NCBI GenBank assembly: GCA_004963905.1
Contig: SUGL01000017.1
Location: forward strand, 1 to 64,000
Origin: Mesorhizobium sp.
Lineage (GTDB): Bacteria; Pseudomonadota; Alphaproteobacteria; Rhizobiales; Rhizobiaceae
Reading direction: 5' to 3'
Length of the DNA stretch: 64,000 nucleotides
In this document: piece after piece, positions 1 through 8,526 of the stretch
Layout of the letters: every line of letters begins with the position of its first letter
Position numbering within the stretch: position 1 is the stretch's first letter
The notes under the pieces: generated by a model
Database searches by the model: none
Told to the model about the DNA's origin: nothing
The model's input: the letters and a program-made list of their open reading frames with translations, nothing else
Made by a program: the position numbers and the translations under genes

Positions 1-39
1 GCGGTCTTCGAAATCGACCGCACTAAAGGCCGAATACAT
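1..39 (-). CDS. possible 5' end of a leftward gene, cut by the window edge
   Basis: An ATG whose complement lies at 37-39 opens a reading frame that stays open for 13 codons to the window edge, encoding MYSAFSAVDFEDR. A purine-rich stretch, GGAG, sits about six bases upstream and could be its ribosome binding site. The fragment is too short to recognise a family. If real, the gene is divergent from the LexA-box peptide gene and shares a roughly 200-base upstream region with it. It could equally be a chance open frame. Confidence 0.25.
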   Translation of the reverse strand, partial: MYSAFSAVDFEDR

Positions 40-236
40 GACCGCTCCAGACTTACGCCGCCGCCGTCATTTTGCCTCTTGCCCAAAAGGGGCCGTCCAT
101 ACATGACGAAGCGATGGGCGTGTTGGCCAATCGCAATGCGTCTGCCCGCGTGACAACCTCATCAACCTTTCCTTAACCCTGCCCAAATGGACCGCGCGGA
201 TTCGCCCGGCGCGTCGCTCTCTGATCGTTGACATTC

Positions 237-262
237 GAACAAAATTAGAACAAATTACGAAC
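237..262 (+). promoter_or_regulatory. two overlapping LexA (SOS) boxes
   Basis: GAAC occurs at 237-240, 248-251 and 259-262, each pair separated by exactly seven bases. This gives two overlapping GAAC-N7-GAAC sites, the LexA operator known from alphaproteobacteria. A TTGACA -35-like hexamer lies at 228-233, so LexA bound here would cover the promoter. The sites end 22 bases before the start codon of the small gene at 285. That the downstream gene is SOS-induced is inferred from this arrangement. Confidence 0.85.
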
Positions 263-284
263 ATACTAACAACAGGAGAGAGTT

Positions 285-371
285 ATGGCCGATCTGGTTC
301 AGGATGTCGTCTCGCTGGTTTGCATGAGCACTTTCCTCATTTCCATGGCGATCTGGATTGGCGCCATGTGA
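285..371 (+). CDS. 28-residue single-pass membrane peptide under LexA control (SidA-like candidate)
   Basis: ATG at 285 follows a strong AGGAGAG ribosome binding site at 275-281, and the frame ends in TGA after 28 codons. The product starts MADLVQDVVS and is otherwise one hydrophobic stretch (about residues 9-28), ending WIGAM, so it should be a single-pass inner-membrane peptide. The two LexA boxes directly upstream predict induction by DNA damage. Caulobacter has a 29-residue SOS-induced inner-membrane division inhibitor, SidA. Size, topology and regulation match that role, but homology cannot be claimed from so short a sequence. Function as a division inhibitor is inference; the existence of the gene is well supported by the RBS and operator. 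Confidence 0.7.
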   Translation: MADLVQDVVSLVCMSTFLISMAIWIGAM

Positions 372-396
372 TCGGGCGGCTCGCCGCCGCTCCCCA

Positions 397-466
397 GGGC
401 GGGCAAGGGCCCGCCCTCTGTTCGAAACGGGCGAGAGCCCGCCCTGGGACGGGCAAGTGCCCGCCC
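397..466. repeat. three consecutive GC-rich hairpins
   Basis: Three stem-loops follow the small gene: GGGCGGGC/GCCCGCCC at 397-416, GGGC/GCCC at 429-440 and a mismatched GGGACGGGC/GCCCGCCC at 446-466. All share a GGGC-(4-base loop)-GCCC core, so they look like a tandem array of one element. They probably end transcription of the LexA-box gene or protect its 3' end. Only a short T-rich stretch follows the last hairpin, so classical intrinsic termination is uncertain. Confidence 0.6.
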
Positions 467-530
467 ATTGTTAAGTCTTTCTTGGCCGCGCTGCCGCTAG
501 GCTGCCTCCCGAAACTGGGAGCCAAAGGCA

Positions 531-1781
531 GTGTCGGTCATCGCCACGGTCACTCTCGTGGCCGGAAATCTCGGACTGATCTTTCTTTTGATGACGGCGC
601 CGCTCGGGCTGCGCACGGTTCGCGCCAGCCGTCTTGTGGCGGCTGACGCGAACCGCCTCTGGCAGGCGCTCTGGCCGTTCGGCGGCGATGCCGGCTGGTC
701 TGGTGAAATCCTCTCCGCCGAACCGCTGGACGGCGAGGGGATGGCGCTGATCAAACTGTCCTGGGAAGGGCGCGATGGCCGGCCGATCGAGCGCAAGGCA
801 CGGTTCGACGACGTGGTGGAAGGCAGGCGCTTCTCGATGCGCGTGATAGAGGACACAGCGCTCGATTCCTCGTTCTGGGCCGACTATCGCGAGACTGCCG
901 AGCTCGTCCCCGAAGGGGATGGGACGCGGGTCACGCTCAGCCAGACCGACCGCTATCGCGGCGTCGCTTTCCTGATCTTCCGCTACTTTGCCATGCGCCG
1001 CGAGCTTGCCAAGCTTAAGGTCTGGGCGAGGACCGGTAAATATCGCAAGGGCGGCTGGTTCGAGCATCCGGTGAGCCAGGTCGGCTTCGCACTGCTTTCG
1101 GCCTTGATCCTGTGGCCGTTCTTCGGCCTCAACCTCGGCGGGCTGGCGCTGGCGGCGATCCTGACCTCGGTGGTCGCCCTGCACGAGCTCGGCCATATGG
1201 CGGCGTTCCGCCTGACGGGGCATCGCCGGGCGCGCATGATCTTCATCCCGTTGCTCGGCGGCATCGCCATGGGCGGCAGGCCCTATGACAGCCGCTTCGA
1301 GGTCGCCTTCGTGGCGCTGATGGGCGCAGGCTTCTCCGCTTTCCTGGTGCCTCTCCTGATCGCCGCCAGCGGCCTTGCCGGCAGCGAAGGGCATCGACTT
1401 GCGGCATTGCTTTTGGCAACGCTTGCCGGCTGCGCATCGCTGTTCAACATCGCCAATCTGGTGCCGGTGTGGAAGTTCGACGGCGGCCAGGTGCTGCGCC
1501 AGATCTGCCCGGGGCCGATCGCGCTGGCGCTGGCCTCCTTCCTGCTCTTGTCGGCCTTGATGGCGCTCGGCTGGCGCGCTGGCTTCTCGCCCAGCTTCCT
1601 GCTCATCGCCGGCGCGGTGTTCTCGATGCTCAGCCTGCTCACTGTCGGAAGCGGCGTGAAGCCGCGTCATGAGCTGAAGCCGATCCACGCCTTCGACCGC
1701 CTGGCCATGGCCGGCGCGCTGCTCGCGGTCTTTGCCATTCACGGCTATGGCGTGCTCTGGGCCTCAGCGCAGCTGATGTAG
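531..1781 (+). CDS. SRPBCC-domain / M50 site-2-protease-like membrane metallopeptidase fusion
   Basis: A 416-residue protein with GTG start at 531 and a weak GGGAG ribosome binding site. After an N-terminal hydrophobic segment, residues about 30-180 look like an SRPBCC (START/polyketide-cyclase) ligand-binding fold. From about 190 on the protein is polytopic and carries the zinc-protease signature HELGH at residues 218-222 and a second conserved motif, NLVPVWKFDGGQ, with Asp317. These are the two active-site motifs of the M50 site-2 protease family, which cleaves membrane-embedded substrates. Substrate and partner are unknown. The gene is convergent with lipB, 10 bases away. The pairing of an SRPBCC domain with an M50 core is unusual to my knowledge. 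Confidence 0.75.
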   Translation: MSVIATVTLVAGNLGLIFLLMTAPLGLRTVRASRLVAADANRLWQALWPFGGDAGWSGEILSAEPLDGEGMALIKLSWEGRDGRPIERKARFDDVVEGRRFSMRVIEDTALDSSFWADYRETAELVPEGDGTRVTLSQTDRYRGVAFLIFRYFAMRRELAKLKVWARTGKYRKGGWFEHPVSQVGFALLSALILWPFFGLNLGGLALAAILTSVVALHELGHMAAFRLTGHRRARMIFIPLLGGIAMGGRPYDSRFEVAFVALMGAGFSAFLVPLLIAASGLAGSEGHRLAALLLATLAGCASLFNIANLVPVWKFDGGQVLRQICPGPIALALASFLLLSALMALGWRAGFSPSFLLIAGAVFSMLSLLTVGSGVKPRHELKPIHAFDRLAMAGALLAVFAIHGYGVLWASAQLM

Positions 1782-1791
1782 CCGTGGCGGC

Positions 1792-2535
1792 TTAGCCTGC
1801 TCTTCGGGTCAGTTCGGCGACCGGCACGGCTGCCGGCCCGAACACGCCCTCGAAGGCGGATTTCAGCGCGAGGTCGAGGTCGGCCATGGTGACGGGCAGA
1901 CCGAGGTCGACGAGGCTGGTGACGCCGTGGTCCGAGACGCCGCAAGGCACGATGCCGCTGAAATGGGAAAGCTCCGGCTCGACATTGATGGCAATGCCGT
2001 GAAAGCTCACCCAGCGTCTGAGCCTGATGCCTATTGCCGCGATCTTGTCCTCAGCGGGCGAGCCGTCCGGCAGGGCGGGGCGATCCGGCCGGACCACCCA
2101 GACGCCGACCCGGTCCTCGCGCCGCTCGCCGCGCACGTTGAAGGCGGCGAGCGTGCCGATGATCCATTCCTCCAGCGCGGCGACGAAGGCGCGGATATCC
2201 TCGCGCCGGCGCTTCAAGTCCAGCATCACATAGGCCACGCGCTGGCCGGGGCCGTGATAGGTGTATTCGCCACCGCGGCCGGCGGTAAAGACCGGGAAAC
2301 GGTCGGGCTCGATCAGGTCCTCGACGCGCGCGCTGGTGCCGGCGGTATAGAGCGGCGGGTGCTCGACCAGCCAGACCATCTCGCCGGCGGCGCCGCTGCG
2401 GATCGCCTCGGCGCGCGCTTCCATGAAGGCGAGCGCATCAGGATAGGGGGTCAAGCCGGGCTCGATCACCCATTCGACCGGCGCCGAACCGGGAAGGGGC
2501 AGAAACGACGTGGCGATCTGGCTGCGTTCTGTCAT
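1792..2535 (-). CDS. lipB: lipoyl(octanoyl) transferase LipB
   Basis: A 247-residue protein that transfers the octanoyl group from octanoyl-ACP to lipoyl-dependent proteins, the first step of de novo lipoylation in the cytoplasm. The family signature [12 protein letters not shown] is present near residue 87. The catalytic lysine lies in DKIAAIGIR and the catalytic cysteine in [11 protein letters not shown]. Length is normal for rhizobial LipB, which carries an insertion before the catalytic lysine. ATG start at 2535. It is transcribed alone, toward the M50 peptidase gene. Confidence 0.95.
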   Translation of the reverse strand: MTERSQIATSFLPLPGSAPVEWVIEPGLTPYPDALAFMEARAEAIRSGAAGEMVWLVEHPPLYTAGTSARVEDLIEPDRFPVFTAGRGGEYTYHGPGQRVAYVMLDLKRRREDIRAFVAALEEWIIGTLAAFNVRGERREDRVGVWVVRPDRPALPDGSPAEDKIAAIGIRLRRWVSFHGIAINVEPELSHFSGIVPCGVSDHGVTSLVDLGLPVTMADLDLALKSAFEGVFGPAAVPVAELTRRAG

Positions 2536-2799
2536 GGCGCGTCTCTTCTGAGGGGCGCCATGACCGGAACCGGATCCAGGCGGGCTCAGATGTGTTCGTA
2601 TCCCTAAATCCGTCAGCGGCCTCGGGCGATGTGCAATTGCCCCTCATATGGCGGCAATCGACAAAAACGTCCAGTTCCGTCGGCTCGCGGCAAGGCTGTG
2701 AGGCATTGTGCCAGATGCTTTGTCCGATGCATGCCGTTCTCCCAAAACGGCTGTGCACTTTTGGGCGACATGCATTAGCGAATATTCCGCACGGCGCAC
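2536..2799. other. intergenic region between lipB and tRNA-Leu
   Basis: No convincing coding region is seen here. Reading frames crossing it lack ribosome binding sites and recognisable domains. The segment next to lipB should hold its promoter, and the part next to 2800 leads into the tRNA promoter. The sequence GAATATTCCGC near 2780 recurs near 8360 upstream of mgtE, but the match is too short to interpret. Confidence 0.5.
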
Positions 2800-2828
2800 T
2801 TGTTTCGCCGGAAACGATTTGCTACAGG
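2800..2828 (+). promoter_or_regulatory. predicted promoter of tRNA-Leu
   Basis: A TTGTTT hexamer at 2800-2805 and a TACAGG hexamer at 2823-2828 are 17 bases apart and end 33 bases before the tRNA. The -35 fits the rhizobial consensus CTTGAC moderately and the -10 only weakly. This is assigned from spacing and position. Confidence 0.4.
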
Positions 2829-2861
2829 CCCCGGGCCGGACGGTTCCGGCTCCTACCACGT

Positions 2862-2946
2862 GCGGTCGTGGCGGAATTGGTAGACGCGCAGCGTTGAGGT
2901 CGCTGTGGGGCAACCCGTGGAAGTTCGAGTCTTCTCGACCGCACCA
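2862..2946 (+). tRNA. tRNA-Leu (anticodon GAG)
   Basis: An 85-base class II tRNA including an encoded CCA end. The acceptor stem GCGGTCG pairs with CGACCGC, followed by discriminator A and CCA. The anticodon stem CAGCG/CGCTG encloses the loop TTGAGGT, giving anticodon GAG, which reads CUC/CUU leucine codons. A long variable arm (TGGGGCAACCCG) and the T-loop GTTCGAGTC are present, as expected for tRNA-Leu. Confidence 0.97.
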
Positions 2947-3044
2947 AGCTCTTCTGACAAAATCGTCTCTGATCCGCCGGCAGGGCCAGCGCCAGCGACC
3001 AATACCGCGTGCGTCTGACCGATTTCTGGAGGCTGAAACGGTAA

Positions 3045-3074
3045 CGGCGGCGTGTCATGCAGACCACGCCGCCG
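3045..3074 (-). terminator. hairpin downstream of the malate-CoA ligase operon
   Basis: A perfect 10-base inverted repeat, CGGCGGCGTG at 3045-3054 and CACGCCGCCG at 3065-3074, begins 27 bases beyond the stop codon of the last gene of the leftward serine-cycle operon. It could fold into a strong stem in the transcript. The following sequence is only moderately U-rich (TTACCGTTTC), so it may act as a terminator or as a 3' stabiliser. Confidence 0.5.
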
Positions 3075-3101
3075 CACTTGCAATCCTGTTCGAACGAAAG
3101 G

Positions 3102-4001
<900 letters not shown>

Positions 4002-4014
4002 TTCTCGACCTCCC

Positions 4015-5202
4015 TCAGGCTGCTTTTTTGTTCTTGGCGGCCGCGCGCCAGGCGGCGACGGCCTTTTCGGCGGCCTCGGCCAGCGTGTCGGCGACGATCA
4101 CCTTCTCGCCGGAATCGGCCAGAATGCGGCGTCCTTCCTCGACCTTGGTGCCGGAGAGCCGCACCACCAGCGGCACGTCGACGCCGACCTCTCGGATCGC
4201 CTTGATGACGCCTTCGGCGACCCAGTCGCAGCGGTTGATGCCGGCGAAGATGTTGACCAGGATGGTCTCGACATTCTTGTCGCCGAGCACGGCTCGGAAG
4301 GATTTCGCCACACGCTCGGGCGAGGCGCCGCCACCGATGTCGAGGAAATTGGCCGGCTCGCCGCCGGCGATCTTGATCATGTCCATCGTCGCCATGGCGA
4401 GGCCGGCGCCGTTGATGATGCAGCCGATATTGCCGTCCAGCCCGACATAGGAGAGGCCGCGGTCGCTGGCGAAAGTCTCGCGCGGGTCTTCCTGGCTCTT
4501 GTCGCGCAGCTCGGAGATTTCCGGGCGGCGGAACAGCGCATTCTCGTCGAACGACATTTTTGCGTCGAGCGCGACGAGACTGCCGTCGCGCGTCACCACC
4601 AGCGGATTGATCTCCAGCATCGAGGCGTCGTAGTCGCGGAACACCTGGTAGCAGCCGAGGATGGTTTCGGTGGCCTTGCCGATCAGGTTGCTCTCAAGGC
4701 CGAGGCCGAAGGCGATCTCGCGCGCCTGGAACCCCTGCATGCCGACGCCGGGATCGACGGTGGCGCGGATGATCGAATCCGGCTTCTTTTCGGAAATGTC
4801 TTCGATCTCCATGCCGCCAGCGGCAGAGGCTACGATCATAACGCGCTCCTCCTTCCGGTCGAGCACGAAGCCAAGGTAGAGTTCCTGCGCGATGTCGACC
4901 GCTTCCTCGAGATAGAGGCGTGAGATCAGCTTGCCGCGCGGGCCGGTCTGCTGGGTCACCAGCTTGCGGCCGAGCATGGCTTCCGCGGCGTTGGAGATCT
5001 CCTCGTCGTTGGAACAGAGCTTGATGCCGCCGGCCTTGCCGCGGGCGCCGGAATGAACCTGCGCCTTCAGCACCCATCTCGAGCCGCCTATCTCGCGCGC
5101 CCGGTAGGTCGCCTGCTCGGGGCTGTAGGCTAGCCCGCCGCGCGGCACATGCACGCCATGGCGGGCGAGCAGTTCCTTGGCCTGGTATTCGTGAATGTCC
5201 AT
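4015..5202 (-). CDS. mtkA: malate-CoA ligase (malate thiokinase), beta subunit
   Basis: A 395-residue ATP-grasp protein of the succinyl-CoA synthetase beta family. It starts with the family hallmark [17 protein letters not shown]. The ATP-grasp domain (about residues 1-240) contains [14 protein letters not shown], and the C-terminal CoA-ligase domain contains [10 protein letters not shown] and [10 protein letters not shown]. It binds ATP and malate and works as a heterotetramer with MtkB. The serine-cycle context supports malate as the acid. It sits 20 bases after malyl-CoA lyase and 13 before mtkB. Confidence 0.88.
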   Translation of the reverse strand: MDIHEYQAKELLARHGVHVPRGGLAYSPEQATYRAREIGGSRWVLKAQVHSGARGKAGGIKLCSNDEEISNAAEAMLGRKLVTQQTGPRGKLISRLYLEEAVDIAQELYLGFVLDRKEERVMIVASAAGGMEIEDISEKKPDSIIRATVDPGVGMQGFQAREIAFGLGLESNLIGKATETILGCYQVFRDYDASMLEINPLVVTRDGSLVALDAKMSFDENALFRRPEISELRDKSQEDPRETFASDRGLSYVGLDGNIGCIINGAGLAMATMDMIKIAGGEPANFLDIGGGASPERVAKSFRAVLGDKNVETILVNIFAGINRCDWVAEGVIKAIREVGVDVPLVVRLSGTKVEEGRRILADSGEKVIVADTLAEAAEKAVAAWRAAAKNKKAA

Positions 5203-5222
5203 CTCGTCCTCCCGGTAATTCC

Positions 5223-6185
5223 TTAGTGCGCCGCGCTATGCCTCTGGCCGGCGCGCTCGATCGCCTCGCTCACCACCAGCACGTTGCGCGCCATGCGCTC
5301 CGATGCGGCGTCGATCATCTTGCCGTCGAGCGCGGCGGCACCCTTGCCGAGCGCCTCCGCTTCCTTCAGCACCTCGAGGATGCGGCGGGCACGGGTGACC
5401 TCCTTCTCCGGCGGCGAGAACACGTCGTTGGCCAAAGCGATCTGCGAAGGATGGATCGCCCATTTGCCTTCGATGCCGAGCGCGGCGGCACGCCTGGCGG
5501 CCGCCTTGTAGCCTTCCGGATCGGAGAAATCGCCGAACGGTCCGTCGATGGCGCGCAGGCCATAGGCCCGGCAGGCGACCGTCATCCGCGACAGGGCGAA
5601 ATGCCACTGGTCGCCGGGATAGTCGGGGTTCAGCCCACCGATGTTGACGGTGCGCGCCTTGTTGCTGGCGGCATAGTCGGCGACGCCGAAATGCATCGCT
5701 TCCAGCCGGCCGGGCGTGGCGGCGATCGCCTCGACATTGGCCATGCCGAGCGCCGTCTCGATCAAGGCTTCGAGGCCGACGCGGGTCTTGTAGCCTTTGG
5801 CCATCTCGATCTGGTTGACCATGGCCTCGACCATGTAGAGGTCGGCCGGAACGCCGACCTTCGGCACCAGGATGGTGTCCAGACGGTCGCCGGCCTGTTC
5901 CATGACGTCGACCACGTCGCGATACATGTAATGGGTGTCGAGGCCGTTGATGCGCACCGAGACGGTCTTGCCCTTGGCGCGCCAGTCGATGTCGTTCAGC
6001 GCCTGGATGATGTTCTTGCGGGCGCGCTCCTTGTCGGGCGGGGCCACCGCGTCCTCGATGTCGAGGAAGACGAAGTCGGCGGCGCTGTTCGCCGCCTTGT
6101 CGATCATTTCCGGGCTCGAGCCCGGAACCGCCAGCTCGCTGCGCTGGAGCCGGAGCTTCTTGAGGTGATTGATGGTGTGGCTCAT
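5223..6185 (-). CDS. mclA: L-malyl-CoA / beta-methylmalyl-CoA lyase
   Basis: A 320-residue member of the HpcH/HpaI (CitE-like) lyase family that splits malyl-CoA into acetyl-CoA and glyoxylate, using Mg2+. The N-terminal stretch [18 protein letters not shown] and the metal-binding segment [12 protein letters not shown] are typical of malyl-CoA lyases, as is the C-terminal [18 protein letters not shown]. Length is normal for the family. The glyoxylate formed is the substrate of the aminotransferase encoded just upstream (10-base gap), and the malyl-CoA is supplied by the ligase genes just downstream. Confidence 0.92.
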   Translation of the reverse strand: MSHTINHLKKLRLQRSELAVPGSSPEMIDKAANSAADFVFLDIEDAVAPPDKERARKNIIQALNDIDWRAKGKTVSVRINGLDTHYMYRDVVDVMEQAGDRLDTILVPKVGVPADLYMVEAMVNQIEMAKGYKTRVGLEALIETALGMANVEAIAATPGRLEAMHFGVADYAASNKARTVNIGGLNPDYPGDQWHFALSRMTVACRAYGLRAIDGPFGDFSDPEGYKAAARRAAALGIEGKWAIHPSQIALANDVFSPPEKEVTRARRILEVLKEAEALGKGAAALDGKMIDAASERMARNVLVVSEAIERAGQRHSAAH

Positions 6186-6195
6186 CGTCCGCTCC

Positions 6196-7386
6196 TCACG
6201 CCGCCTCGGCGACCGGCATTGCCGCGGTGCGGCGGAAATGGTCGATCGCGGCTGCCACGCCGGAGCCCGGCGCCAGGCGGACGCCGCAATCGAGCAGCGC
6301 CATTTCGGCCGCCGACAGCGAGGCGCAGACCATCACCTCGTTCAGCCAGCCGAGATGGCCGATGCGGAAGACCTTGCCGAACACCTTGTTGAGGCCGCCG
6401 CCGAGCGATGTCTGGTAGGTGCGGTAGGCGCGCTTGACGACGTCGCCGCTGTCGATGCCTTCCGGCACCAGGATCGCGCTCACCGTGTCGGAGTGCCATT
6501 GCGGCGCCTTGGCGCACAGCTTCAGCCCCCAGGCGTCGACCGCCTTGCGCACGCCTTCGGCCAGACGATGGTGGCGGGCGAAAATGTTCTCCAGTCCTTC
6601 CTCGGCGATCAGGTCGAGCGAGGCGCGCAGGCCGCGCAGCAGCTGCGTGGCGGGCGTGTAGGGGAAATAGCCGGCGTCATTGGCGCGGATCATGTCCTCG
6701 AAGGAGAAGTAGCAGCGCTGGTGGGTCGCGACACGCGACGCGGCAAGCGCCTTCTTGCTGACCGACAGGAAGCCGAGGCCGGCGGGCAGCATGAAACCTT
6801 TCTGCGAGCCGCTTACCGCGCAGTCGACGCGCCATTCCTCCTGGCGGAAGTCGATCGAGCCGATCGACGACACGCCGTCGACGAACAGAAGCGCAGGGTG
6901 GTTCACGGCGTCGAGCGCGGCGCGGCAGCCGGCGACGTCGCTGGTGACGCCGGTCGCGGTCTCGTTCTGCGTGCAGAAGACGGCCTTGATGCGGTGCGCC
7001 TTGTCCGCCCGCAGTCGCTCGGCATAGAGGTCGAGCGGAACGCCCGTTCCCCATTCGCAGTCGATGACGTCGACGTCGAAGCCAAGGCGCTCGGCCATGT
7101 CGACCCACAGATGCGAGAACTGGCCGAAGCGCGACATCAACACCCGGTCGCCGGGGTTGAGCACGTTGGTCATCGCCGCTTCCCAGGCGCCGGTGCCGGA
7201 AGAGGGGTAGATGAAGACGCGGCCGGTCTCGTTCTTGAACACTTTCTTGATGTCCTCGAACAGCGGCAGCGTCAGATTGGGGAAGGAGGCGGCGCGCATG
7301 TCCTCCATCGGCAGGTTCATGGCCTGCCGGACCTCTTCGGGAATATTGGTGGGGCCTGGGATGAAAAGATGGGTGAACCCAGCCAT
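6196..7386 (-). CDS. sga: serine-glyoxylate aminotransferase
   Basis: A 396-residue class V PLP aminotransferase. It converts serine and glyoxylate to hydroxypyruvate and glycine, the entry step of the serine cycle. Motifs include FIPGPTNIPEEVRQAMN at the N-terminus, the substrate-binding IYPSSGTGAWEAAMTN, and the PLP lysine segment VSGSQKGFMLPAGLGF near residue 200. Length fits the serine-glyoxylate/alanine-glyoxylate family. It is first of the four enzyme genes and lies 120 bases after the regulator gene, in the same direction. Confidence 0.92.
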   Translation of the reverse strand: MAGFTHLFIPGPTNIPEEVRQAMNLPMEDMRAASFPNLTLPLFEDIKKVFKNETGRVFIYPSSGTGAWEAAMTNVLNPGDRVLMSRFGQFSHLWVDMAERLGFDVDVIDCEWGTGVPLDLYAERLRADKAHRIKAVFCTQNETATGVTSDVAGCRAALDAVNHPALLFVDGVSSIGSIDFRQEEWRVDCAVSGSQKGFMLPAGLGFLSVSKKALAASRVATHQRCYFSFEDMIRANDAGYFPYTPATQLLRGLRASLDLIAEEGLENIFARHHRLAEGVRKAVDAWGLKLCAKAPQWHSDTVSAILVPEGIDSGDVVKRAYRTYQTSLGGGLNKVFGKVFRIGHLGWLNEVMVCASLSAAEMALLDCGVRLAPGSGVAAAIDHFRRTAAMPVAEAA

Positions 7387-7480
7387 GCGCGAACTCCTCC
7401 GATCGTTGGGATTGTTCGGGGAGTGTCGTTCGGGCGGCGTGTCGCAACAACACCTTGCCGGGTAAGTTGTCGCCGCGCGC

Positions 7481-7512
7481 GGGTAGGGCGGACCTACCCG
7501 GCCCGCCTACCC
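7481..7512. promoter_or_regulatory. GGGTAGG repeats between the regulator gene and sga
   Basis: GGGTAGG at 7481-7487 pairs with CCTACCC at 7493-7499, and a further CCTACCC lies at 7506-7512, overlapping the 3' end of the regulator gene. On the leftward strand this reads as two direct GGGTAGG copies and one inverted copy. The position, about 95-125 bases before the sga start codon, suits an operator. It could also form a terminator hairpin for the regulator transcript; no T-tract follows. Confidence 0.45.
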
Positions 7513-8178
7513 GAAAGGCGACTTGGGGGTGCGGCGCTTCTCGTTCGCGTAAAGCGCGACAGCCATGGCGCGGTTGCGCACGTCGAGCTTGTCGTAGAGA
7601 TTCTTGAGGTGGTACTTCACCGTGTTCTCCGAGATCCCGGTCCGGGTCGCGATCTGGAGATTGGTCCAGCCATCGGAAAGCACGGCAAGCAGCTCGCGCT
7701 CGCGCACGGTGAGCTGCGACAGCGGCGTGTCGTTGACCTTGTTGATGTCGATATAGGGGATGCAGATGCGCCCATGCGCGACCGCCAGGATCGTCTCGAA
7801 AATGATCGGCGGATCGTCGAACTGGAAGCAATAGCCCTGGGCACCGAGCCGCACGCACTGCTTCAGGATGCCGATGTCGTGATCGTTGGAGAAAACCGTG
7901 ATGCGCAGGTCGAGCTTGCGGTTCTGGACTTCCGCCAGGATGTCGGCGCCGTCCATGTCGGCGAGCCTCCAGCCGATGACGGCGACGTCGAAGCTGGTGT
8001 CCGCCGCCAGTTCGAGGAATTGCATGCCGCCCTGCACGGAACTCACCAGCTCGAAACGGCCATCGCATTCGAGCATCTCGCGGAGCGCCGACACGACGAG
8101 CGGATTGCGCTCGGCAACGACGACGCGCACGCGCGTCGAGCCAACTGCTTCGTTCGTTTTCCGGGACTTGAGGTTCAA
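7507..8178 (-). CDS. NarL/LuxR-type regulator with degenerate receiver domain
   Basis: A two-domain transcription regulator of about 223 residues from a TTG start at 8178, which follows AAGGA and begins near the receiver domain. An in-frame ATG at 8346 would add 56 residues of low-complexity, unlikely sequence. The C-terminal LuxR helix-turn-helix is clear (LTVRERELLAVLSDGWTNLQIA, then GISENTVKYHLKNLYDKL). The receiver is odd: where the acidic pair and phosphorylatable Asp are expected it has VVVAERNPLV and VAVIGWRLADMDG, and the usual Lys is replaced in GYCFQF. It therefore probably does not work by phosphorylation. It lies directly upstream of and in line with the serine-cycle genes, so it likely controls them. 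Confidence 0.82.
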   Translation of the reverse strand: MNLKSRKTNEAVGSTRVRVVVAERNPLVVSALREMLECDGRFELVSSVQGGMQFLELAADTSFDVAVIGWRLADMDGADILAEVQNRKLDLRITVFSNDHDIGILKQCVRLGAQGYCFQFDDPPIIFETILAVAHGRICIPYIDINKVNDTPLSQLTVRERELLAVLSDGWTNLQIATRTGISENTVKYHLKNLYDKLDVRNRAMAVALYANEKRRTPKSPFG

Positions 8179-8435
8179 GGCCTGCCGCTTGTCCTTTCGA
8201 TCTTGCGCAGTCGCCGGCCGCTCAGGACCTGCATCATGACAATTCTGCCGCAACCGCAAAGGGGCGCTCTTTCCGCAGCGACATGCGCTGTCGCGCCGGC
8301 TGAAGCCGAAAATAGTCCTGCCGTCAGATCGCTTCGAAGGCGTCACGGGACATATTTCGCTGAATATTCCGCATGCTAGCGCAACGATTTCGCAAGACGA
8401 ATCGCTTCACGGCCCTATCTGCCACATTGGCATCG

Positions 8436-8480
8436 GATTTCCCCGAAAAGCGGTTTCCACTTTCGGGACTCATGCTCTAG
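8436..8480. repeat. short dispersed palindromic repeat, copy 1
   Basis: The core CCCGAAAAGCGGTTTCCAC followed by TTTCGGG forms an imperfect palindrome and ends in CATGCTCTAG. The same element recurs at 15710-15754 and 44233-44280. This type of short imperfect palindrome is widespread between genes in rhizobia. No function can be read from it. Confidence 0.6.
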
Positions 8481-8526
8481 ACCTTGATTTCGCACCCTTT
8501 CCGGATTCCCGTTGGCGGAGGCGCTG

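Noticed and set aside
397..466. CRISPR-like spacing of three hairpins
   Set aside because: The repeats are palindromic and nearly adjacent, with no unique spacers of constant length and no cas gene in the window.
471..1742. Leftward open frame of 423 codons opposite the M50 peptidase gene
   Set aside because: It is rich in Gln, Arg, His and Glu with no domain, has no ribosome binding site, and mirrors the codons of a real gene with zinc-protease motifs.
6169..8379. Rightward open frame of 736 codons across sga and the regulator
   Set aside because: It runs opposite two genes with clear family motifs and shows the Arg/Asp/His/Val-rich composition of an antisense shadow in high-GC DNA.
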